DNA from: Euryarchaeota archaeon UBA111
Lineage (GTDB): Archaea; Thermoplasmatota; Poseidoniia; Poseidoniales; Poseidoniaceae
Direction of reading: 5' to 3'
Length of the DNA stretch: 6,254 bases
Assembly: GCA_002506025.1 (NCBI GenBank)
Contig: DAWS01000031.1
Span: forward strand, 13,047-19,300
The notes beneath the pieces are model-generated. The model worked only from the letters and a program-made list of their open reading frames with translations, made no database searches and was not told the origin of the DNA. Every line of letters starts with the position of its first letter. The first letter of the stretch is position 1. The position numbers and the translations under genes were made by a program. Shown here piece by piece: positions 1-5,498 of this stretch.

Positions 1-762
1 CTTGATTGCACATCAATTCCAGTCATGGCCAAATCAAGAATTGGCCACGAAGGTGAATCAAGAGTGCTAGAGTCAATGGGTGTTGACATGATTGATGAAT
101 CTGAAGTATTGACCCCGGCTGACCCATACTTCCACATCAACAAGAAAGATTTTGAAATCCCATTCGTTTGTGGTGCCACTGAACTCTCAGAAGCTGTTAG
201 AAGAATCTACGAAGGCGCCGCAATGATAAGAACCAAGGGTGAAGCTGGGACAGGGAATGTCGTCGCAGCAGTTACCCACGCTAGAATTATAGATCAAGAA
301 ATCAAACAACTACAAAATCTTGATGCAGAAAAGTTGTCAGCAGCAGCTGACTCGATTATTTCCCGATACAGTGTGCTTGCAGACCAATCATCCTTACCAG
401 GAACATACGATATGACACCGTTCGGGCCAATAGATGATCACATGCACAACGAGGTAGTGCAAATTTTGTCAGAAATAAAAGATATCCAAAGACTACCAGT
501 AGTGACTTTCTCCGCTGGTGGCATCGCCACGCCCGCCGACGCATCGCTGATGATGAGGATGGGCATGGATGGAGTTTTTGTTGGCTCTGGTATATTCAAG
601 TCTGATGACCCAAAAACTATGGCTGATGCAATTGTGCTTGCAACCGCTCACTATGATGACGGCGCAAAGGTTGCTGAAGCAATGGCCATGACCATGGGTG
701 ACCCCATGAGGGGTGACGAATTGGAAACTCTCGAGGTCAGACTCGACCAGCGTGGATGGTAA
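1..762 (+). CDS. pdxS: Pyridoxal 5'-phosphate synthase, PdxS (Pdx1) subunit, 5'-truncated
   Basis: PdxS condenses ribose 5-phosphate, glyceraldehyde 3-phosphate and ammonia (supplied by the glutaminase PdxT) into PLP in the cytosol. The reading frame is open from base 1, so the gene starts outside the window; 253 residues are visible. Against Bacillus subtilis PdxS recalled from memory, the first visible residue matches about residue 71. The ribose-phosphate Schiff-base lysine (Bs Lys81) is in SIPVMAKSRIGH, codon 31-33. The second lysine (Bs Lys149) is in RTKGEAGTGN, codon 235-237. The phosphate-binding AGGIATPADA and GVFVGSGIFKS motifs and the terminal RGW are intact. Between AAVTHAR and RLPVV the protein is about 30 residues longer than the bacterial enzyme, as in some archaeal PdxS. 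The ATG at base 25 is the internal Met before the catalytic lysine, not a start. No pdxT lies downstream; the next gene is convergent, 3 bp away. Identification is essentially certain. Confidence 0.98.
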   Translation, partial: LDCTSIPVMAKSRIGHEGESRVLESMGVDMIDESEVLTPADPYFHINKKDFEIPFVCGATELSEAVRRIYEGAAMIRTKGEAGTGNVVAAVTHARIIDQEIKQLQNLDAEKLSAAADSIISRYSVLADQSSLPGTYDMTPFGPIDDHMHNEVVQILSEIKDIQRLPVVTFSAGGIATPADASLMMRMGMDGVFVGSGIFKSDDPKTMADAIVLATAHYDDGAKVAEAMAMTMGDPMRGDELETLEVRLDQRGW

Positions 763-780
763 ATTTTACTCCAGCGGAGT
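759..780. other. Small inverted repeats at the pdxS / 80-aa gene convergence point
   Basis: The two opposing stop codons (TAA 760-762 on +, TTA 766-768 read on -) lie in a short palindrome, GTAAA-T-TTTAC (759-769). It is followed by ACTCC-AGC-GGAGT (768-780), a 5-bp stem with a 3-nt loop. The nearest T-run on the + strand is T5 at 816-820, already inside the opposing gene. The stems are too short to call a terminator. They are recorded because this is the only non-coding space available between two convergent genes. Confidence 0.3.
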
Positions 781-1008
781 TCCAACACCTTCTTCGCCCA
801 GTGTCCATTTGAGTGTTTTTACCACTCCCTGCAATGCCTTGTGGTTTCTTGCAGCCTCTTTCATTCCATCAAGGTCACCTTTCTTGCGACATTGCTCGTA
901 CCAGTTTTTCCATTGCACCAATCTATCCTCAGCACCCTCAAGCATAGCCTCAATCTCAGCCCAAGTGCGATTGTAAGAGCGATATGGTTGATCTGACTCT
1001 TCGGACAT
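766..1008 (-). CDS. Small tryptophan-rich hypothetical protein (80 aa)
   Basis: I do not recognise this family. It is an 80-residue soluble protein with no signal peptide, membrane segment or cysteine pair (a single Cys40). It looks mostly helical: an acidic N-terminus (MSEESDQ), then amphipathic stretches at about 14-42 and 46-70, with Trp at 16, 33, 36 and 68. The pattern WKNWYEQC, GDLDGMKEAARN, TLKWTLGEE suggests a helical hairpin broken at Gly44-Asp45. Its ATG is 26 bp after the stop of the sugar nucleotidyltransferase gene on the same strand, and it ends 3 bp from the convergent pdxS stop, so it is probably the last gene of the - strand run. No good Shine-Dalgarno sequence precedes it, which leaves the start less secure. 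Frame-consistent residue composition and the tight fit between neighbours argue that it is real. The overlapping + strand frame here is less convincing. Confidence 0.7.
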   Translation of the reverse strand: MSEESDQPYRSYNRTWAEIEAMLEGAEDRLVQWKNWYEQCRKKGDLDGMKEAARNHKALQGVVKTLKWTLGEEGVGTPLE

Positions 1009-1034
1009 GGTAACGAGTTTCCGTGAAGTCGGTC

Positions 1035-2114
1035 CTATTTATCCTGTGTGACTTTTTGATGCTTTGAATATCTTTCATTGACCAAGCATAGATTGCTTGA
1101 AATCTCGACCCCATCACCAATTACGCAATTAGTTAAGCTAGTATTAGCATTGATGGTAACATTTTCACCGATAACTGACCCAATGATGATACAGTTGTCA
1201 CCAATTTTAGAATTTTGCATGACCAAACTATCTTCGATTTGACATCCATTGCCTATGGTAGATTCTTGGCAGATAACTGAACGGATTACTGGGGATTCAG
1301 CAGATGCACTTGCGATAAGGTATCCATTGTCAGCAGTGAACTCGCCAATGGGAAGCGAGAATGGCAGTGATTGTGTATTCTTTACTAGATAATTTTGCGC
1401 ACTTATTAGTTCGGAAGGTGTGCCGATATCAAACCATGCTCCATCTAGTTTCACGCCATATATTGGTAATCCCAGCTGTAGTATCTTTGGAAATAATTGA
1501 CGGCTGAAATCATATTTTTGACCGGCTGGGATTAACTCCATTACCTCTGGCTCAATTATGTACAACCCTGCATTGATAACGCTACTAAATGCTTCTTCTT
1601 CAGTTGGCTTTTCCAAAAACTTCACTACGAACCCTTGCTCTAAATTACCATCCAATGACCCATTGTGAGTAGATGCCAGACCAACAATTCCGAACTGCGT
1701 TGGGTCTTCTACCTCCCACAATGCCATTGTAACTTTAGCGCCAGAATGTCGATGGGCTTTCACCATCAAACTAAGGTCACAAGATAGTACTGCATCTCCT
1801 GAGGCAACAAAAAATGTCTCTGTTAATTTATTGTCTAGTAATTTGACACTCCCAGCCGTCCCCATAGGCGAATTTTCTCGGTTTACAGAGCATTTAATCA
1901 TTAATTCTTTATTCCATGTATTGACTAATTCACTCAAACTCTCGCCTTGATAACCAGTAGTGACGATTATTTCACTGACATCAGCACTGACAAGAGCATC
2001 TCTGACATAATCAATTACAGGTTTGCCTAATATGTTTACGAGGGGTTTTGGTCGGTTTTCTGTCAGTGGGAGTAGCCGAGTTCCTTGGCCTCCAGCCATT
2101 ATGATGCCAAGCAT
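1035..2114 (-). CDS. NDP-sugar pyrophosphorylase (sugar-phosphate nucleotidyltransferase) with beta-helix tail
   Basis: This enzyme transfers a nucleoside monophosphate from an NTP to a sugar 1-phosphate, making an activated sugar for glycan or lipid glycosylation in the cytosol. Visible in the 359 residues: the nucleotide-binding signature AGGQGTRLLPLT (7-18) with PKPL (22-25); SGD at 105-107, whose Asp fits the metal-binding position; FLEKP (166-170); INAGLY (180-185); and GAWFDIGTP (225-233). From about 275 to 345, hexapeptide-type repeats (STIGNG, SKIGDN, SVIGEN, CVIGDG) form a left-handed beta-helix. This architecture fits the COG1208 group (glucose-1-P thymidylyl-/uridylyl- or mannose-1-P guanylyltransferases); the sugar and base cannot be read from the sequence. 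I chose the ATG at 2114 because the signature begins at once, GGGTC lies 5 nt upstream, and only 10 bp separate it from the preceding stop. Starting at 2207 adds 31 residues of unrelated sequence and an 83-bp overlap. Confidence 0.93.
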   Translation of the reverse strand: MLGIIMAGGQGTRLLPLTENRPKPLVNILGKPVIDYVRDALVSADVSEIIVTTGYQGESLSELVNTWNKELMIKCSVNRENSPMGTAGSVKLLDNKLTETFFVASGDAVLSCDLSLMVKAHRHSGAKVTMALWEVEDPTQFGIVGLASTHNGSLDGNLEQGFVVKFLEKPTEEEAFSSVINAGLYIIEPEVMELIPAGQKYDFSRQLFPKILQLGLPIYGVKLDGAWFDIGTPSELISAQNYLVKNTQSLPFSLPIGEFTADNGYLIASASAESPVIRSVICQESTIGNGCQIEDSLVMQNSKIGDNCIIIGSVIGENVTINANTSLTNCVIGDGVEISSNLCLVNERYSKHQKVTQDK

Positions 2115-2119
2115 AGATT

Positions 2120-2124
2120 GACCC
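2120..2124 (-). promoter_or_regulatory. Shine-Dalgarno-like GGGTC deciding the nucleotidyltransferase start
   Basis: On the - strand, GGGTC ends exactly 5 nt before the ATG at 2114 and directly follows the TAG stop of the coiled-coil gene. The spacing matches the GGTG sequences before the genes starting at 4773 and 5466. It supports 2114 over the upstream in-frame ATGs at 2150 and 2207. Confidence 0.5.
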
Positions 2125-3129
2125 CTAGCGTCGCCTAGTCGAATTAACATCAATACGTCGCATATTCTTCTTCTTCTCGGATTTTCTAGATTTCCCTTTT
2201 GAGGCAAAATCTTCTTGGCTCAAACCGCCAAAGGTAATACTGCCTTTGGACAACAAACTTTGCGTAAGATTATCCGCTACAGATTCGGATTGGGCGCCTG
2301 TTTGCATCTCTTTGGCAACGGCTGCATTGTGATCAGTAAGCCAAGACTTTCTTTCTTCTCTGACAGACTTTAATTCATCTCGAGCCTTATTGACATCAAC
2401 CATTAATTCCTCAATTTTTGCATGCACATCATTGGCTTTTTCCTTTAATTCAACAAACTCTGTGTGAAATCTATCACCTTCGGATTTTAAGAAGTCACGA
2501 TGCGCAAAAGCCTCATCGACTTCTGGGGTTTTCTCGTTGAGCCTTTCAACCGCTTGAATCATTTCGTTGTGAGCGGCATCGGCTTCAGATTTTAATGTCT
2601 TAATTGCTGCATCAATATCACTCATATCTACTTCAACCATCTTGAATTTAGTTACCTCAGGTTCTAGTTCCTCGATTCGCTTTGAGAATTCTTTAATTTT
2701 CTTGACCATCTCTTTTTCCTTATTTATCCCGACAGATGTCGTCTCAAACTTTTTCTCGAGAGTGTCCACCTGCTGTTTTAAGTCAGCATATTCTGCTGTC
2801 GCAGAGCGTTTTGTGTTGTGATCTTTGCGTTTTCCCTTAATTTGAGAAATTAAATCACGCATTTGGCTTTGAATTGTGTTCCTTTTTTCTTTGAAGGATT
2901 TTATTTCTGCACGCATGGCTCTGACTTCTGCGATAAGCAACTCAATTTTGCCACGATGTTCTTTGTATTGACTTTGGACTGAGTTTCTCTTCTCAGCTGA
3001 AACTTTTGCCTGGGCATTGAAATTATTTCTAGTCTCACGCATTTTCCGTACTTTCGTTTCCATTGCATGAAGTCTCTCACGTAGGTCTGCATCAGGTCGT
3101 TCTTCACCATCATTCAGTCTACCGCGCAT
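2125..3129 (-). CDS. Archaeal coiled-coil protein (COG1340-like) with basic C-terminal tail
   Basis: The 334-residue protein is highly charged and almost entirely helical. Residues about 15-275 form long heptad-rich coiled coil, full of Lys/Glu/Arg with regular Leu/Ile/Met/Val (for example MRDLISQIKGKR and KIKEFSKRIEELEPEV). There is no membrane segment, no Walker motif and no enzymatic signature. After the coil come a short less-charged segment with GSITFGGLSQEDFA (296-309) and a very basic tail (311-334: KSRKSEKKK, ending TRRR), which could contact nucleic acid, ribosome or acidic membrane. Size, layout and composition resemble the uncharacterised archaeal coiled-coil family COG1340, sometimes misannotated as phosphoserine phosphatase; this assignment is from memory. 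The ATG at 3129 is the first possible start, since an in-frame stop lies two codons upstream. The gene follows the five-helix membrane protein by 51 bp and precedes the sugar nucleotidyltransferase by 10 bp. A structural or scaffold role is inference; similarity to SMC-like proteins may be only compositional. Confidence 0.85.
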   Translation of the reverse strand: MRGRLNDGEERPDADLRERLHAMETKVRKMRETRNNFNAQAKVSAEKRNSVQSQYKEHRGKIELLIAEVRAMRAEIKSFKEKRNTIQSQMRDLISQIKGKRKDHNTKRSATAEYADLKQQVDTLEKKFETTSVGINKEKEMVKKIKEFSKRIEELEPEVTKFKMVEVDMSDIDAAIKTLKSEADAAHNEMIQAVERLNEKTPEVDEAFAHRDFLKSEGDRFHTEFVELKEKANDVHAKIEELMVDVNKARDELKSVREERKSWLTDHNAAVAKEMQTGAQSESVADNLTQSLLSKGSITFGGLSQEDFASKGKSRKSEKKKNMRRIDVNSTRRR

Positions 3130-3145
3130 GAGTTAGCCTATGAGT
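3128..3145 (-). repeat. Short direct repeat overlapping the coiled-coil gene start
   Basis: On the + strand the bases read ATGAGT-TAGCCT-ATGAGT, two perfect hexamers separated by six bases. Two bases of the coiled-coil gene's start codon lie inside the left copy. The middle contains GTTAGCCTA (3132-3140), which matches the inner part of the bacterial DtxR/IdeR operator consensus as I remember it. The flanks do not match that consensus, so any operator role is speculative. Confidence 0.3.
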
Positions 3146-3180
3146 TCTCCATTTCAAAATTATGCCTCGTAAAATCATTC

Positions 3181-4773
3181 TCAAACTATGACATAAGTAA
3201 GCAAAGTTGATGAAAATAAAGTCCCAACAACACCAATTAAATTAAACACAACCGACGATGCTGACCTGATTTTTTCTTTGAAAACGGAGCGAATTCTGAC
3301 ATTCATTTGCGACCCTATCAGTAATTCGCCACTAACTTCCTCTAACCTCACACTAACTGTTGCCTCTCCAAACCTTTCCGGCAGTAAAGTTTGCCATGCT
3401 ACAGTGCCGTCACGCAACAGTGCGGACATTATTGCTAGAACATCTTGATTACCTGCTTGAGCTAAGGGGACGCCAGTATCTGGCCACACTTTCTCCTCAC
3501 CTGGTGCTAGTGAGTAGGTAAGAGCTAAATCATGAGGGCGAAAATCAGGAGATTGGACTCTGAGAACCACTGTTTTTGCTACCTGCGACATATTGTGCAT
3601 GTAGGTAAACAAATTCGCCTTTCCATGGACTACATTCTCCATATCAACTTCAAAGATAATGTCATCTTTTACCAGTTGCCTTCCTGCAGACAAATCCTCC
3701 TCAATTCGACCAATCATACGGAAAAATGCGGGGCATTTATTTTCTAAATGGTCGATAATCACCAACCACTCTTCAATGGTGAATATCTCATGATTTCTAA
3801 CATATTCAACTCCCGCTTTGGTAAATATCTCACCAAATTCTGCCTCAACTGAAGACAGGTCGAGACCTTGTGAGTGCTTATACAATGTCATCATCATTTT
3901 CTCACGAGCAAATCTTGGATCTACTCCGCGTTTAACATTAGCTTCAACCTCAACAACAAAGGCCTCATATTCTGATTTTAACAGAGGATCTAACTGAGCC
4001 TTAACCAAATCTGAAAACACCATATCTAGGGTCGAGGGGTGGATTGGAGAATTGTAAGCATTGAGTAGGCCTGTGCGTTCTGCCATGTTAAAACTTGATG
4101 ACCTCGTTGCTATGTGTTGACCCATTGACAATACAGTCAACGAAAACGATAGTGCAAGGAAGTATTTGCCCATGTCAGTTTGTATACCATAAAAAGCAAT
4201 TGCAGACAGCGAAAAAATCGCTAACAATGCGCACATCAGTGAAAAGAAATGCTTTGTAACTGAACGCTTTATTGAGTCCTCGAGCGGTTCGTAACCATGT
4301 AGTGATTTGATGGATAAATGCTTGGATTGTGCAGACTTGACTTGCGTCTCGAATGATTTTATTGTTAAGTTAACTCGATGACGATGAAGTGCGAGTGATA
4401 ATATGTATCCCAGAAGAATAACGAACACTAACACAACTAAGATGCTGGAAAAACTTTGTCCGACTGTTGGTTCAATGAAGTCAACCCACCAACTAGGAGA
4501 AGAATTAGAATAAGCCCAAGCACCAAAATATGCCAATACTGCAAAACCGGGTAGGAACAATAAGAGTCTTATTCCAAAGGATATCAATTGCTTATCGAAA
4601 GCATACAAAAATGACTCATTGTTCCACTTGCCTATCTGCTTAATTGAGTTCGAGCTTAGGTTTTTGACTTTGTCCGCAAATGGTGATGAATCATCTTGTT
4701 TAGTTTCAGTCTTTAGGCCATCACCCGACGAATCCACAGTGTTCTCATCTTCGGCAGGTTCTTCATCGCCCAT
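3181..4773 (-). CDS. Multi-pass membrane protein of unknown function with large cytoplasmic domain
   Basis: I do not recognise this 530-residue protein. Residues 1-30 are acidic and Ser/Thr-rich, probably disordered. Hydrophobic segments lie at about 62-86, 108-129, 175-196 and 202-220, with a last one at about 505-528 reaching the C-terminus. Basic residues after segment 2 (HRHR, 130-133) and before segment 5 (RIRSVFKEKIR, 493-503) place the N-terminus, the 130-175 loop and the 221-504 domain in the cytoplasm by the positive-inside rule, with the extreme C-terminus outside. The large domain appears helical from 247 to about 365, with an acidic stretch, then beta-rich from 372 to 498 (FEVDMENVV, TVVLRVQSPD, ATVSVRLEEV), like a beta-sandwich. 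No catalytic, nucleotide-binding or transporter signature is visible. GGTG lies 5 nt upstream of the ATG, and an in-frame stop shortly upstream fixes this start. It follows the DtxR-family gene by 39 bp, so regulation by or co-expression with it is possible. Confidence 0.85.
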   Translation of the reverse strand: MGDEEPAEDENTVDSSGDGLKTETKQDDSSPFADKVKNLSSNSIKQIGKWNNESFLYAFDKQLISFGIRLLLFLPGFAVLAYFGAWAYSNSSPSWWVDFIEPTVGQSFSSILVVLVFVILLGYILSLALHRHRVNLTIKSFETQVKSAQSKHLSIKSLHGYEPLEDSIKRSVTKHFFSLMCALLAIFSLSAIAFYGIQTDMGKYFLALSFSLTVLSMGQHIATRSSSFNMAERTGLLNAYNSPIHPSTLDMVFSDLVKAQLDPLLKSEYEAFVVEVEANVKRGVDPRFAREKMMMTLYKHSQGLDLSSVEAEFGEIFTKAGVEYVRNHEIFTIEEWLVIIDHLENKCPAFFRMIGRIEEDLSAGRQLVKDDIIFEVDMENVVHGKANLFTYMHNMSQVAKTVVLRVQSPDFRPHDLALTYSLAPGEEKVWPDTGVPLAQAGNQDVLAIMSALLRDGTVAWQTLLPERFGEATVSVRLEEVSGELLIGSQMNVRIRSVFKEKIRSASSVVFNLIGVVGTLFSSTLLTYVIV

Positions 4774-4778
4774 ATCAA

Positions 4779-4782
4779 CACC
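4779..4782 (-). promoter_or_regulatory. Shine-Dalgarno-like GGTG of the five-helix membrane protein
   Basis: On the - strand, GGTG ends 5 nt before the ATG at 4773 (GATGGTGTTGAT-ATG). GGTG belongs to the GGAGGTGATC sequence complementary to the archaeal 16S rRNA 3' end. The spacing is identical to that before the gene starting at 5466. Confidence 0.5.
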
Positions 4783-4812
4783 ATCTTGTGCAGTTTAAAT
4801 CAGGATAAAACC

Positions 4813-5466
4813 TCATGTGAGTATTCGTTTGGCAATGTCCTCATCAAGTTGTATTAAGACATCACCAACCTGATAAGTTTGAGGACCTAGTGACTTGATT
4901 TTGGTTCCGACACAAAGACCCATGTCATTGAGTTGTGACATGTCGTTCGGTCCAGCAACAATCATTTTAATTTCGGCAGATTCTCCATTGGCTAGTTGGA
5001 TAATGTCTCGCATCCCCTTTGCGGCTGAATTAACCCTCAATTCAATATCCTCTGACATGGTTGGTATTGGCGTGCCACTTGGATCGATTTTAGGGTCGTT
5101 CAAGTAAATGGTGAGTGCGACCTCCAAATCATCGTCTATTGCGTGTTCTAAACGACATGCTGTTGCGTGTTGGTTACCACTGAATGGTAAATGATTCAAC
5201 AACACTTCAGCGAGCCTGTGGCGGCGCTTCATCTTCTTACCATATACTAAGCCTTGCTCAGTCAACACAGAGCCTTTGTAAGGAACATAATCGATATATC
5301 CTTTGCCTGCTAACCTTTGAAGCATTTCAGTGGTTGAGGCGGGAGTTACCCTTAGTGCTTGGGCAAGGTCTCCAGTTCTGACGCGCCCTACTGGATCTTT
5401 TTCGTAAAATTGATACATCATCTCTAGATACTCATCTTCGAACTCTTGAAAATGGCCTGCTGACAT
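4813..5466 (-). CDS. DtxR/IdeR/MntR-family metal-dependent transcriptional regulator
   Basis: A 217-residue metalloregulator with the full three-domain layout. It has a winged helix-turn-helix (about 8-64; the recognition region includes TPASTTEMLQRL), a metal-binding dimerisation domain (about 65-125), and after the linker motif GTPIP (131-135) a C-terminal FeoA/SH3-like domain (about 143-217). Family members bind Fe(II) or Mn(II), dimerise and usually repress uptake genes. By alignment to Corynebacterium DtxR from memory, the ancillary ligands His79, Glu83 and His98 match His83, Glu87 and His100. The primary ligands Cys102, Glu105 and His106 match Cys104, Glu107 and His108. Met10 is replaced by Glu12, where MntR has Asp8, and Glu15 matches MntR Glu11, so the site is mixed. 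The ATG is the only possible start: an in-frame stop lies four codons upstream, and GGGTG ends 5 nt before it. It sits 32 bp after the zinc-ribbon membrane gene and 39 bp before the five-helix protein gene. No transporter is visible nearby, so its targets are unknown. Confidence 0.95.
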   Translation of the reverse strand: MSAGHFQEFEDEYLEMMYQFYEKDPVGRVRTGDLAQALRVTPASTTEMLQRLAGKGYIDYVPYKGSVLTEQGLVYGKKMKRRHRLAEVLLNHLPFSGNQHATACRLEHAIDDDLEVALTIYLNDPKIDPSGTPIPTMSEDIELRVNSAAKGMRDIIQLANGESAEIKMIVAGPNDMSQLNDMGLCVGTKIKSLGPQTYQVGDVLIQLDEDIAKRILT

Positions 5467-5471
5467 GTTAG

Positions 5472-5476
5472 CACCC
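5472..5476 (-). promoter_or_regulatory. Shine-Dalgarno-like GGGTG of the DtxR-family gene
   Basis: On the - strand, GGGTG is followed by the 5-nt spacer CTAAC and then the ATG at 5466. The GCTAAC hexamer formed by the last G and the spacer also occurs just upstream of the coiled-coil gene start. Confidence 0.55.
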
Positions 5477-5498
5477 TATACTTGATTATTATTCAATG

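Noticed and set aside
25..33. ATG at 25 as the start of pdxS
   Set aside because: The frame is open to base 1 and reads LDCTSIPV before this Met, as in PdxS. The Met directly precedes the catalytic lysine and is internal.
713..976. + strand frame overlapping the end of pdxS and the 80-aa gene
   Set aside because: Ser/Phe-rich translation typical of an antisense shadow; it would overlap pdxS by 50 bp. The - strand frame has better protein character.
2901..3113. Second - strand frame inside the coiled-coil gene
   Set aside because: Low-complexity Lys/Arg-rich frame shadowing the coiled coil, with no independent start signal.
3532..3747. + strand frame inside the five-helix membrane protein gene
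   Set aside because: Composition (Cys/His-rich, no domain) is that of a shadow of the long, well-supported - strand gene.
4794..4810. TTTAAA and TTTTAT as a TATA box for the five-helix membrane protein
   Set aside because: An initiation point about 25 nt downstream would fall on the Shine-Dalgarno sequence or start codon, which conflicts with the leadered start. AT-rich hexamers are common here.
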